From Micromonospora sp. NBC_00421 (lineage in GTDB: Bacteria; Actinomycetota; Actinomycetes; Mycobacteriales; Micromonosporaceae), in the NCBI RefSeq assembly GCF_036017915.1, contig NZ_CP107929.1, positions 3,724,001-3,788,000 of the forward strand: 64,000 nt of DNA, read 5' to 3'. Every line of letters begins with the position of its first letter. Position 1 is the first letter of the stretch. The translations under genes were made by a program, and so were the position numbers. Shown here piece by piece: positions 34,135-42,718 of this stretch. The notes beneath the pieces are model-generated. The model saw nothing but the letters and a program-made list of their open reading frames with translations, had not been told where the DNA came from and ran no database searches.

Positions 34135-35160
34135 TCAGAGTCCGGTAGCCAGGGCGGTACGGACGACGGCGCACAGCCGCGCGTTCGCCTCGTCCGTGCC
34201 GACGGTGATCCGTACCCCCGCGCCGGGGAGCGCCATCACCAGGATGCCCGCCTCCCGGGCCCGCTCGGCGAACGGGACCGCCCGCTCCCCCAGCGGTAGC
34301 CAGACGAAGTTCGCCTCGCTGGGGGCCACGGTGAGGCCGAGGCCGCGCAGCTCGTCGACCAGCCGGGTACGCGACGCCGCCAGCTCGGCGCACCGCCGGG
34401 TCAGCTCGGGGGTGACCGCCTCGTCCAGGCTCGCCACCGCCGCCGCCTGGGCCAGGCTGTTCGGGAAGAACACCGCACCCGTCATCGCGGCCGACGGCAT
34501 CAGCCGGGGTGGCACCACCGCATAGCCGATCCGCAGCGCGGCCAGCCCGTACGCCTTGGAGAAGGTCCGCAGGACGCAGACGTTGTCGTGGGCGCGGTAC
34601 AGCTCCATCCCGTCGGGCACCTGCGGATCGGTGACGAACTCCCGGTACGCCTCGTCGACGATCACCGGCACGTCGGCCGGAATCCGGCCCAGGAACTCCT
34701 CGACCTCGTCGCGGCGCAGCGCCGCCCCGGTCGGATTGTTGGGGTTGCACAGCAGCACGCACCGGGTCTCGTCGGTCACCGCGGCGGCCATCGCGGACAG
34801 GTCGTGGCGGTACCCGTCCATCGGTACGGGCACGTCCCGGGCCCCGACGTTGCGGATGATCAGCGGGTAGCCCTCGAAGGACAGCGCCGGGCGGACCACC
34901 TCCGGGCGCGGCCCGAGGGACTGCACGAGGTGCTGGCACAGCCCGGCCGAACCGGGCCCGACGAGGATCGACTCCGGCCCCACGCCCAGCCGGGCCGCCA
35001 ACGCGCCCACCAGGGCGGCGGAGGTGCGGTCCGGATACCGCTGGAGGGCACCGGCCGCGTCCTCGACGATCCGCCGGATGCTCGGCAGCGGCGGGTACGG
35101 CGTCTCGTTCATCGACAGGTCGGCCGGCGGGTAGGTGCCCACGGTGGTCGCACTGGTCAT
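34135..35160 (-). CDS. PLP-dependent aminotransferase, HisC-like (class I/II)
   Basis: 341 residues from ATG 35160, which overlaps the stop of the FAD monooxygenase (ATGA). HisC-type features: MNETPYPPLPSI near the N-terminus, CNPNNPTG, VIVDEAYREFV, and the Schiff-base Lys in LRTFSKAYGLAALRIGY, with FVWLPLG and VRITVGTDEAN toward the C-terminus. It would transaminate histidinol phosphate or, more likely here, another amino or keto acid. As the last gene of a five-gene coupled terpenoid operon it suggests an amino-acid- or amine-derived part in the product, or supply of an aromatic acceptor. Confidence 0.9.
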   Translation of the reverse strand: MTSATTVGTYPPADLSMNETPYPPLPSIRRIVEDAAGALQRYPDRTSAALVGALAARLGVGPESILVGPGSAGLCQHLVQSLGPRPEVVRPALSFEGYPLIIRNVGARDVPVPMDGYRHDLSAMAAAVTDETRCVLLCNPNNPTGAALRRDEVEEFLGRIPADVPVIVDEAYREFVTDPQVPDGMELYRAHDNVCVLRTFSKAYGLAALRIGYAVVPPRLMPSAAMTGAVFFPNSLAQAAAVASLDEAVTPELTRRCAELAASRTRLVDELRGLGLTVAPSEANFVWLPLGERAVPFAERAREAGILVMALPGAGVRITVGTDEANARLCAVVRTALATGL

Positions 35161-36440
35161 CGTCGCTCACTTCGTTGCGGGGCCGGCGGGACGGGTTGGT
35201 GGGCGTGCCGGTCGACGAGCAGCCCGAGCTGGTACATCCGGTCGACCGGGGACAGCGGGCGGACGGTCGTGCCGGACAGGTTGCCGGCGGTGAGCGCGAG
35301 CAGCCGGGGGTTGGCCGCGGTGCGCCGCATCATCCGCCCCCCGAGCAGCCGGGGCAGCCCCGACACGCTGGTGAGCATGCGGGCCGCGCTGTGGCTGACC
35401 GTGGCGACGTGGTCGAGGTGGGGCCGGCGCGCGGCGTCGTAGTCCCGCAGCGCCCGGTCCACCCCGGCGTCGTCGGGGCGCCCCCGGGCGACGGTGAGGG
35501 TCGCCGCCAGGGTCTCGGCGTCGGCGAGTGAGCTGTTGACGCCCTGCGCCGCCATCGGGTGCACCGCGTGGGCGGCCTCGCCGACGAGGGCGAGCCCCGG
35601 CACGGCCAGCCGGGCCGCCCGCAGCCGGTAGACCGCCAGGAGTTGCCGTCGGTCCAGGTGGGCCCGCAGCGCCGTCCCCAGCGGCCGGATCGCGGGCACC
35701 TCGGCGAGCAGCCTGTCGCACCAGCCGGCCAGGTCGGCGGCGGTGCGTCCGCGGAACTCGTCCGGGGTCACCTGGACGTAGAGCCGGCAGCGCCCGCCGG
35801 GCAGCGGGTAGACCAGGCACAGTCCCCGTTCGGTGCGGTAGGCCGACACCTCGTCGGCCACCTCGACCCCTGCCACGTCGAAGGCGACCAGACCGTGCGG
35901 GTACTCCTGCCGGTCGACGTCGATGCCGGCCGCCTTGCGCAGCGGCGATGACATCCCGTCGGCGGCGACCACCAGCGCCGCCCGGATCTCCTGCTCGCCG
36001 TCGCCGCCGGTGACCCGGACGCCGGTCACCCGGCCGTCGGCGGCGCGCAGCGGGCCGGTGACCCGCTGCCCCCAGCGCATCTCGACGGTGGCGGGCAGCC
36101 CGTCGGCGAGCACGGCACGCAGGTCGCCGTAGTCGGCGCAGAGGATCTGCCGGTGCCGCCCCGGCAGGGTGCGGTAGTCGAGGGCGAGCAGCGGTCGGCC
36201 CTGCGGGTCGCGGATGGCCAGTTGGTCGACCGGGCACGCGCCGGTGGCCCGCAGGGCGTCGAGCAGGCCCCAGCCGTCGAGGATGCGTACCGTCTCGGGT
36301 TGGAGGATTTCGCCCTTCGCGATGGACGCGGGCCGGCGTTGCCGGTCGAGCACCAGCACCCGCAGCCCCCGTGCGCCGAGCGCGCGGGCGGCGGCCAGGC
36401 CGCCCGCCCCGGCGCCCACCACGACGACGTCGGCGCTCAT
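35157..36440 (-). CDS. FAD-dependent monooxygenase (UbiH/PHBH type), candidate prenyl epoxidase or hydroxylase
   Basis: 427 residues, ATG 36440, overlapping the cyclase-like gene stop by ATGA and the aminotransferase start likewise. FAD motifs: VVVVGAGAGGLAAARAL (GxGxxG), DYGDLRAVL (second FAD region) and LVGEAAHAVHPMAAQGVN, where the usual GD of the third motif is GE. An ILQPETVRILDGWGLLDAL segment is typical of UbiH-like enzymes. No membrane anchor. In terpenoid clusters enzymes of this class epoxidise a terminal prenyl double bond before cyclisation; in others they hydroxylate an aromatic ring. The context with prenyl synthase, UbiA and cyclase-like protein makes epoxidation the leading guess. 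Confidence 0.9.
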   Translation of the reverse strand: MSADVVVVGAGAGGLAAARALGARGLRVLVLDRQRRPASIAKGEILQPETVRILDGWGLLDALRATGACPVDQLAIRDPQGRPLLALDYRTLPGRHRQILCADYGDLRAVLADGLPATVEMRWGQRVTGPLRAADGRVTGVRVTGGDGEQEIRAALVVAADGMSSPLRKAAGIDVDRQEYPHGLVAFDVAGVEVADEVSAYRTERGLCLVYPLPGGRCRLYVQVTPDEFRGRTAADLAGWCDRLLAEVPAIRPLGTALRAHLDRRQLLAVYRLRAARLAVPGLALVGEAAHAVHPMAAQGVNSSLADAETLAATLTVARGRPDDAGVDRALRDYDAARRPHLDHVATVSHSAARMLTSVSGLPRLLGGRMMRRTAANPRLLALTAGNLSGTTVRPLSPVDRMYQLGLLVDRHAHQPVPPAPQRSERR

Positions 36441-38137
36441 CGGACGACCGCGCCGGGTGTGACGCCCGCCCGTCCCGCGACGGTACGCCGGTACTCCCCG
36501 AGCGCCCGCAGCGCGACCGCCTGGGTGATCACCGCGTTGGGGTAGCGCAGGTGGTGGCGGATGTAGTTGCAGACCCGGGTGGGCGGCCAACCACCGTCCG
36601 GCCCGGCGGCGGCAAGCAGCCAGCCGACCCCCCGGTCGATCGCGTCGGCGTGCCCTGGGTCGCCGGTGGCCAGCAGCCCCTGGACGGCCCAGCCGGTCTC
36701 CTCCACCGACCCGGCGGTGCCGTCACCCGGCCCCCACGACCCGTCCGGCAGTTGGGTGTCGCGCAGCCAGCGGACCGCCCGGCGGACCACGTCGTGCCGG
36801 GCGTGGCCGACCCGGGACAGCGCCGCCACCACCACGGCCGTGCCGGAGGTGTGGTCGCGGTACCAGAGGTTCTCGTAGCTGCCGTCGGGGCGCGCGGCGG
36901 TCAGCAGCCAGGCCGCTGCGGCGGCGATCGCCGGGTGGTCGTCGGGGTGGCCGGCCTCGTGCAGGGCGAGCACGGCCTGGCTGGTGATGGCGGGGCACGG
37001 GCCGTCGTTGGCGAGCTTGGTGTCGCGTACCCACAGGCTCCACGAACCCCGGCTGTCCTGGCGGCCGACGAGCCAGGCCAGGCCGCTGCGCAGCACCGGA
37101 TCGGCGGCGGCGTCGGGGTAGCCGGCGAGCGCCGAGAGGATCTCGGCGGACTCCAGCGTCACCGGCCAGCCGCCCACGTTGGAGTAGCTCCACCCGCCCG
37201 GCGGCACGTCCAGCACGGTGAACGCGGTCGGCTTCCGCGTGGCGTGGAAGAAGTCCCGGGTCGGGCCCAGCCGGGGGTCGGCGGCGTAGCCGGCGGCGAT
37301 CAGCCCGGTCACCGCGTACCCGGAGCGGGTCAGGTCGAGGTTGGTCACCGCGTCCCAGGCGCCGTCGGGGCGGACCGCGCGGCGCAGCCAGCCCACCACG
37401 GCCGCCGCGATGTCCGGGGCCTCGCCGGAGTGGGCCAGGCCGAGCAGGACCAGGGCGGCGGGCCACGGGTCCTCGCTGAGCGCGCCGGTCCGGCCCTCGT
37501 GGTCGTAGATCGCGCGCAGCAGCCGCAGCGCCGCCGGGCGGGCCCGACGCAGGGTGGCCCGGCGCAGCCGACCGGTGGGCAGCAGGTCCGCCTGCATCAG
37601 GGCCAGCCCGATGAACGGCGCGGTACGGAACGACAGCCGCTGCCGGCGTACCCGGTCGAACAGGACGATCTCCAGCGGCAGCCGGCGCAGGGGGCCGGCC
37701 TCGGCGGTCATCCCGGCCATGGTGAGCAGTTGGCGGCAGAGCAGTGAGATGGCCGGGTCGGTCACCGTGTCGACGCCACCCATCGCGGCCAGCCGGGCGC
37801 GGCCAGCGGCGATCGCCTCGGCGCTGGCGGCCGGCGCGGTCAGGGCCAGCGCCGCGACCGCGACGGCGGTGGCGACGACCTCGCTGTCGGCCCCCACCAC
37901 GCCACCCCAGCCGCCGTCGTCGTGCTGGTGCCGGCGCAGCCACCCGGTGCCGGCGTCGACCAGGTCGGCGCTGCCCACCGGGTCGGCGGCGTGCAGGGCG
38001 GCCACCGTTCCCGCGGTGCCCAGCACCGAGGCCGGCGGGTCGTCACCGAAGACCCCGTCGGGGCGCTGCCGACGCAGCAGCGCCTCCGCGCCGTCGGCGA
38101 TGGCCCGGTCGAGGGCCTCGGTGGGCACAGCGGTCAT
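36437..38137 (-). CDS. Squalene-hopene/oxidosqualene cyclase-like class II terpene cyclase homologue
   Basis: 566 residues, ATG 38137, overlapping UbiA stop and FAD monooxygenase start by 4 bp each. QW-type repeats mark the alpha/alpha barrels: QHDDGGWGG (71-79), RPDGAW (256-261), DSRGSW (361-366), RPDGSYENLW (416-425), LPDGSWGPG and PDGGWPP. At the catalytic position oxidosqualene cyclases read GWP..DCTAE and hopene cyclases DxDD; here it is GGWPVTLESAE (323-332), so the acid is missing or moved to E329. Length is about 60 residues under a typical hopene cyclase. It may use Glu as proton donor, open an epoxide, or be a non-catalytic or altered enzyme. Tight coupling to prenyl synthase and UbiA supports a terpenoid substrate. 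Confidence 0.85.
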   Translation of the reverse strand: MTAVPTEALDRAIADGAEALLRRQRPDGVFGDDPPASVLGTAGTVAALHAADPVGSADLVDAGTGWLRRHQHDDGGWGGVVGADSEVVATAVAVAALALTAPAASAEAIAAGRARLAAMGGVDTVTDPAISLLCRQLLTMAGMTAEAGPLRRLPLEIVLFDRVRRQRLSFRTAPFIGLALMQADLLPTGRLRRATLRRARPAALRLLRAIYDHEGRTGALSEDPWPAALVLLGLAHSGEAPDIAAAVVGWLRRAVRPDGAWDAVTNLDLTRSGYAVTGLIAAGYAADPRLGPTRDFFHATRKPTAFTVLDVPPGGWSYSNVGGWPVTLESAEILSALAGYPDAAADPVLRSGLAWLVGRQDSRGSWSLWVRDTKLANDGPCPAITSQAVLALHEAGHPDDHPAIAAAAAWLLTAARPDGSYENLWYRDHTSGTAVVVAALSRVGHARHDVVRRAVRWLRDTQLPDGSWGPGDGTAGSVEETGWAVQGLLATGDPGHADAIDRGVGWLLAAAGPDGGWPPTRVCNYIRHHLRYPNAVITQAVALRALGEYRRTVAGRAGVTPGAVVR

Positions 38138-39171
38138 GACACGTCCTCCAGGGCGGCTCGACGGGGGGTGGCCAGGGCCAGCGCCGGTCGTCCGGTGCCG
38201 AGTTCGTGGCGGGCACGCATCAGGTGCTGGGACCACCAGGTCAACCCGACCATCGGCAGGGCCAGCGCCAGTTGCACACCGACGCCGAGCCCCAGCCCGA
38301 CCAGGGCGGAGGCCAGCACCACCCGCTCGACGACCAGGACGGCGTGTGCCCGCAGCGCCACCAGGACGGGCATCCCGGCGCGGTGCGCGACGAGCGGGGC
38401 GAGGGCGGCGACCCCCAGCGCCACGACGACGACCAGCGTCGCCAGGTAGCCGACCCGCCGGTCCGGCCCGGCCAGCAGGCCGGCGGTGACCGCGGCGGTG
38501 ACGGTGACGGCGGCGAGGGCCAGCACGGTGTGCACCGCGAACGGCACGCCCCGGCGCACCGGCAGCGTCAGGTAGCCGCCGGCCCGGTCGCCGTCGATGT
38601 CGCGTAACGCCCCGACCAGGTTGGACATCGTGTCGTGCGACCAGAACACGACGGTCGACGCGAGCAGCACCGGCACCGTCGAGGGGACGTCCGGGGACAG
38701 CCCGACGGTCAGCGCGCCGTAGAGCAGCGCGATCGCACCGAGCGCACCCCGGACGAGATTGCCGGCGATACCGCGCGCCTTGCCCCAGCGGCTGTAGGCG
38801 ACGATGCCGAACGCGGCGAGCAGCGCGGCCGAGGTGGTGCCCCACCCGCCGAGCACCGCCAGCAGCGCGAGGAGGGCGAAGCAGGCACCGCCGCACCACA
38901 GTGCCGTGCGGGCGGGCAGCCGGCCGGACGGGATCGGTCGGTGTGGTTTGCTGCCGGCGTCGAGTTCCCTGTCGAAGTAGTCGCCGAGGTAGTGGCCGCC
39001 GAGCCAGCCGGCGGTCGGCGCGGCCCACGCCGACGCCAGCAGCCACGGGTGGTGCGGGCCGTCGGCCAGGGCCGCCCCGGCGAGGCCGACCAGCCCGACA
39101 TACCAGAGGGTGTACGGCCGCCAGGTCTCGACGTGTGCCCGCAGCGCCCGTACCGCGCCGGTCGTGCTCAC
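38134..39171 (-). CDS. UbiA-family membrane prenyltransferase or terpene cyclase
   Basis: 345 residues, GTG 39171 overlapping the prenyl synthase stop (GTGA). The two Mg-prenyl-diphosphate motifs are present: GGHYLGDYFDRELDAGSKPH near 58-77 (D64, D67, D71; the usual first Asn is missing) and NLVGALRDIDGDRAGGY in the middle loop. About eight to nine hydrophobic helices. UbiA proteins attach a prenyl chain to an aromatic or small acceptor, and some members in bacterial diterpenoid clusters act as membrane cyclases. Here it would use the diphosphate made by the coupled upstream synthase. Integral inner-membrane protein. Confidence 0.92.
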   Translation of the reverse strand: MSTTGAVRALRAHVETWRPYTLWYVGLVGLAGAALADGPHHPWLLASAWAAPTAGWLGGHYLGDYFDRELDAGSKPHRPIPSGRLPARTALWCGGACFALLALLAVLGGWGTTSAALLAAFGIVAYSRWGKARGIAGNLVRGALGAIALLYGALTVGLSPDVPSTVPVLLASTVVFWSHDTMSNLVGALRDIDGDRAGGYLTLPVRRGVPFAVHTVLALAAVTVTAAVTAGLLAGPDRRVGYLATLVVVVALGVAALAPLVAHRAGMPVLVALRAHAVLVVERVVLASALVGLGLGVGVQLALALPMVGLTWWSQHLMRARHELGTGRPALALATPRRAALEDVS

Positions 39172-40187
39172 GCCGCCTCGCTCGTCATCCAGTGCGCGAT
39201 GCCGGCGAGCACGTCGGCGCTGGCGGAGGGGGTGAGCGCGACCAGCTCGGCCAGTGCCCGTTCGGCGTGCTCCACCATCTGCCGACGGGCACCCCGCACC
39301 GCGTCGACCTCGTCGAGCAGGCCGGCGACCCACTCGACGTCACCCGGGCCGGCCCCCCGCCGGTGCAGCACCGCCATCAGCTCGACCCGGGACTCGTCGG
39401 TGGCCGCGTCGTAGGCGAGCAGCAGTGGCAGGGTCGGCCGGCCGTTGTTGAGGTCGCTGGTCGCCGGCTTACCTGTCTGTTCCGGGGTGGCCACGTAGGA
39501 CAGCAGGTCGTCGCGGATCTGGAAGGCGATGCCCAGGTGTTCGCCGTAGCGGGCCAGCCCGGCCGCGACCTGCGGGTCGGCACCACCGAGCAATGCGCCG
39601 ACGTGGCACACGGCGCGGAACAACGCGCCGGTCTTCAACCGGATCATCTCCGGGTACCACCGGGCGCCCGCGTCCAGGTCGCCGACGAGCTGGGTTTCGA
39701 GCATCTGGCCCCGGCACAGGTCCCGCCCCGCCTCGGCCAACGCCGCGACGGCGGCCGCGACGTGCCCGGGAGGTGCCGCCGCACCTGCTTCCACAATGGA
39801 CTGAAAAGCCGTGAAGATGAGGTGGTCACCCACGACGATGGCGTCGGGGATCCCGAAGGCGACAGGCACTGCGGGGCGGCCCCGCCGCAGCGTGTCGGCG
39901 TCGATGATGTCGTCGTGCACGAGCGTGGCGACGTGCAGGTATTCCATCCCCAGCGCGGCGGGCAGGACGTCGGACGGCGACCCGCCCACCGCCTCCGCCG
40001 CGTGCAGCGTCATCATCGGCCGGAGCAGTTTGCCCGCCGGCAGCAGAGCGTAGCGGGCGATCGTGACCAACGGGTCGGTCGTCTCCGGCCACCGGCGTTC
40101 GAGTTCCGCGTGCAGCAGCCGCCCCGATTCGCTGCGGGCAAGGTCGTCGATGAAGGGCGGAAAGCGCGTGAAACCAGTAACCGTCAT
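39168..40187 (-). CDS. Polyprenyl diphosphate synthase (GGPP-type trans-isoprenyl transferase)
   Basis: 339 residues from ATG 40187; upstream in-frame codons to 40283 lack family similarity. First Asp-rich motif LVHDDIIDADTLRRGRP, with GKLLRPMM before it; second region FQIRDDLLSYVATPEQTGKP followed by SDLNNGRPTLPLLLA. The residue five before the first DD is Ala, small, which in this family allows C20 or longer products (rule of thumb). The second motif reads DDLLS, not DDxxD. First gene of the coupled operon running to 34135, so it sets expression of the terpenoid unit. A 14 bp palindrome lies 117 bp upstream. Confidence 0.93.
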   Translation of the reverse strand: MTVTGFTRFPPFIDDLARSESGRLLHAELERRWPETTDPLVTIARYALLPAGKLLRPMMTLHAAEAVGGSPSDVLPAALGMEYLHVATLVHDDIIDADTLRRGRPAVPVAFGIPDAIVVGDHLIFTAFQSIVEAGAAAPPGHVAAAVAALAEAGRDLCRGQMLETQLVGDLDAGARWYPEMIRLKTGALFRAVCHVGALLGGADPQVAAGLARYGEHLGIAFQIRDDLLSYVATPEQTGKPATSDLNNGRPTLPLLLAYDAATDESRVELMAVLHRRGAGPGDVEWVAGLLDEVDAVRGARRQMVEHAERALAELVALTPSASADVLAGIAHWMTSEAA

Positions 40188-40303
40188 AGCGTGTCGACCC
40201 TTTCGCAAAGGCTCGGCCCAGCCGGCACGCGAGACGTTACCTGCCGACCCCGCCCCGAACAACCATGGGAAAAATGGGCCCACGATGGAGGGACACGAAT
40301 GCC

Positions 40304-40317
40304 GCGAACATGTTCGC
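40304..40317. promoter_or_regulatory. Palindromic candidate operator of the terpenoid operon
   Basis: GCGAACATGTTCGC is a perfect 14 bp palindrome in the 216 bp gap upstream of the polyprenyl synthase gene. This gap is markedly less GC-rich than the genes around it, as expected for a promoter. The spacing (GAAC-AT-GTTC) differs from the LexA box, which has four bases between GAAC and GTTC. Confidence 0.45.
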
Positions 40318-40403
40318 CATCAAATCGGTCGATGCGCAGAGAAATCTGCCGACCTGCTCACCGTGCGTCACACCGATCGATGAGATTAGGTACGAACGTC
40401 TGA

Positions 40404-41444
40404 TCACCGGCCGTCGGATCGGGCATCCGCGGCGAACTCCAACAGGGTCAGTCCACCGGTGCCGTGATAGGCCCCGACCGGCGCCAGGCCCGCCGCCGCG
40501 GCCAACGCCACGTGCTCGGGTTCACCCCGCTCGCGCCCACCCACCAGCACCAGCATCTGGAGGTCGTACGGGGACCGGTGCGGCACGTACGGGTCGGTCG
40601 GCAGCACCTCCACCACCAGCACCCGACCGGTGCCCCCGGCCGCCTCGGCGCACCGGCGCAGGATCGCCGTCGCGTGGGCGTCGCTCCAGTCGGTGAGCGC
40701 CCGGGACACCACGTAGACGTCGGCGCCGGCCGGCAACTCGGCGAAGAAGTCCCCGACCACCGTGTCGACCCGGTCCGCCAGCCCGTGCGCGGCGAACGTC
40801 CGGGCCGCCGTCGCCACCGGCTCGCTCCGGTCGACCAGGGTGCCCCGCAGGTGCGGGTGGGTGCCGAGCAGTTCCCGCAGCAACCCGCCGGCACCTCCGG
40901 CGACGTCCACGACATGGCCGACCCGGTGCCACGGATAGAGCGCCGCCACCTGGGGCGCGGTGAACCGCTGCTGGCTGAGCATCAACGCGTCGAAGTAGGC
41001 CCGGTAGGACGGGTGCGCGTCGAGATCCGCCCAGAAGTCGCGCCCGTGCACCGCCCGGTAGCCGGGCCCACCGGTGCGGATGGCGTGCGGCAGCCCGGTG
41101 TAGGCGAGGTCCATCCGTGCCCCCAGACCGTCGAGATCCAGGTAGCCGCCGTGCCCGCCGCCGTCGCGGTCGCGGAGCAGTTCGCCGACGTCGGTCAGCG
41201 CGAACTCGTCAGGCGACGACTCGACGAACACCCCCCGGTGCACCAGGTAGCGCAGCAGCCGGCCCAGTGCGTCCGGGTCGACGTCGCACGCGGTGGCCAG
41301 CTCGTCGAGGCGGGTCACCCCGGCCGCGATCCGCTCCGGCACCCGCAGGGTCACCGCCGTGCGTACGGCGAACGGGGTGGCCAGGTCGGTCAGCCGGGCG
41401 AGCCGGGTGGCCGGGTCGTTCTCGGTCGAGGTATCGATCGTCAC
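40404..41444 (-). CDS. SAM-dependent O-methyltransferase (acetylserotonin/COMT-like family)
   Basis: 346 residues from GTG 41444, preceded by GGGAGG. The N-terminal winged-helix dimerisation domain (about 10-105: [46 protein letters not shown]) and the C-terminal Rossmann MTase domain ([16 protein letters not shown] as SAM motif [17 protein letters not shown]) are both complete. The usual LHDWSD catalytic-loop motif reads ALTDWSD, so the general-base His is Thr; this may reflect another acceptor or a non-O-methylation role. Family members methylate hydroxyls of aromatic or polyketide products. It is upstream of the terpenoid operon on the same strand, 216 bp apart. Confidence 0.88.
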   Translation of the reverse strand: MTIDTSTENDPATRLARLTDLATPFAVRTAVTLRVPERIAAGVTRLDELATACDVDPDALGRLLRYLVHRGVFVESSPDEFALTDVGELLRDRDGGGHGGYLDLDGLGARMDLAYTGLPHAIRTGGPGYRAVHGRDFWADLDAHPSYRAYFDALMLSQQRFTAPQVAALYPWHRVGHVVDVAGGAGGLLRELLGTHPHLRGTLVDRSEPVATAARTFAAHGLADRVDTVVGDFFAELPAGADVYVVSRALTDWSDAHATAILRRCAEAAGGTGRVLVVEVLPTDPYVPHRSPYDLQMLVLVGGRERGEPEHVALAAAAGLAPVGAYHGTGGLTLLEFAADARSDGR

Positions 41445-41627
41445 CCGGACAGCCTCCCCGTCGCACCCCGCGTCCACAATGGTCGCGCCCGGGGCCCTGG
41501 CCGTCGTCCATCGGCCCCGAATGCTCTCAGGGTCGGCGCGACGGCGTCAACATCGACGGTGGAGAACCCATTCACCGCCGTGGAAGAATGCGCCGACGGC
41601 CCCCCGCCCAGACCGGAGGAACCACCG

Positions 41628-42491
41628 ATGACCACTTCCCTCGTGCCGGAGGTACGGCTCGTCGCGGGCGCCCTGGGCGCCGAGGTCCACGGCATCGACC
41701 TGAACACCCTGACCGACGAGGGCTTCGCCCACCTGCACCGGCTGCTACTCGCCCATCAGGTGGTCTTCGTCGCCGGCCAGACCGGGTTGACGCCGCAGGC
41801 GCACGTCGCCTTCGGCAGGCGCTTCGGCGAGGTCGAGCTGCACCCGTACCTGCCCCGGTTGGAGGGGCACCCGGAGATCGTCGTCATCGACTCCGAGAAC
41901 GGCGGGAAGGTCGACGTCTGGCACACCGACATGACCTTCCACCAGAGCCCGCCGATCGCCTCCATCCTGCACCTGGTCCAGCTCCCCGAGACCGGCGGCG
42001 ACACCATGTGGACCAACCAGTGCCGGGTGTACGAGGCGCTCTCCGCGCCGCTGCGGGACCTGCTCGACGGGTTGACCGCCATCCACGTCATCCGGATCGG
42101 CAACGAGTTCACCAGCCGGGCCGAGCACCCGGTGGTCCGGGTGCACCCGGAGACCGGCCGCCGCTCGCTCTACGTCAACCGGCTGTTCACCTCGCACATC
42201 CCGCAGCTCAGCCGCAACGAGAGCGACGCGCTGCTGGAATACCTGTTCGCGTTCTCCGAGGGGCCGCAGTTCACCTGCCGCTACCGCTGGCGGGTCGGCG
42301 ACGTGGCGATCTGGGACAACCGGGTCACCCAGCACTACGCGATCAACGACTACGAGGGGGTACGGCGCGGGCAGCGGATCACCGTGCTCGGCGACCACCC
42401 GACCGGCGACGCGCCCCGGTGGGACCACTACGTCGCCGCCCCCGGCCAGCGCTACTGGCCGGACCGGGTCAACGCGGTGGACAACTACTGA
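41628..42491 (+). CDS. TauD/TfdA-family Fe(II)/2-oxoglutarate dioxygenase
   Basis: 287 residues, ATG start with GGAGGA 8 bp upstream. Conserved opening [18 protein letters not shown]; iron ligands in VWHTDMTFH (HxD) and the distal His in [15 protein letters not shown]; 2-oxoglutarate Arg in [11 protein letters not shown]. Length and motif spacing fit taurine or 2,4-D dioxygenases closely, so a housekeeping sulfonate role is possible; the location between a methyltransferase and P450 genes favours oxidative tailoring of the cluster product. Soluble, cytosolic. An IS110-family element starts directly downstream without damaging the gene. Confidence 0.93.
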   Translation: MTTSLVPEVRLVAGALGAEVHGIDLNTLTDEGFAHLHRLLLAHQVVFVAGQTGLTPQAHVAFGRRFGEVELHPYLPRLEGHPEIVVIDSENGGKVDVWHTDMTFHQSPPIASILHLVQLPETGGDTMWTNQCRVYEALSAPLRDLLDGLTAIHVIRIGNEFTSRAEHPVVRVHPETGRRSLYVNRLFTSHIPQLSRNESDALLEYLFAFSEGPQFTCRYRWRVGDVAIWDNRVTQHYAINDYEGVRRGQRITVLGDHPTGDAPRWDHYVAAPGQRYWPDRVNAVDNY

Positions 42492-42718
42492 CAGAGATGA
42501 TGTTGGTGAGCACCTCCCGCCCGGGGTCTGACCCAGCTACTGACTGACTTCGGGTCCTTAACGGGATTTGTCGGCCTCGGTCGGGAGGTGCTCGTGCACT
42601 CACTGGACGTGGCGTTGTGACTTCATAGGAGCCTGGCTAGAGGCCCCGTCTCTGTCTTGTCCGCGTTGCCCGGCTGGTGCGTGCCGCCCTGCTGCCAGTC
42701 ACGAACGACAGGACGACG
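42492..42718 (+). ncRNA. Non-coding left end of the IS110 element, candidate bridge RNA region
   Basis: 227 bp between the dioxygenase stop and the transposase start with no coding frame of note. It has a perfect 12 bp inverted repeat (GAGCACCTCCCG 42508-42519, CGGGAGGTGCTC 42582-42593), a small GGGTCTGACCC hairpin between, and CATAGGAGC at 42624-42632, which recurs just after the transposase at 43794-43802. IS110-group elements encode a structured bridge RNA in the non-coding end upstream of the recombinase, whose loops match the element ends. Size and structure fit; expression is unproven. Confidence 0.4.

Noticed and set aside
40304..40317. LexA/SOS box
   Set aside because: The actinobacterial box needs four bases between GAAC and GTTC; here there are two.
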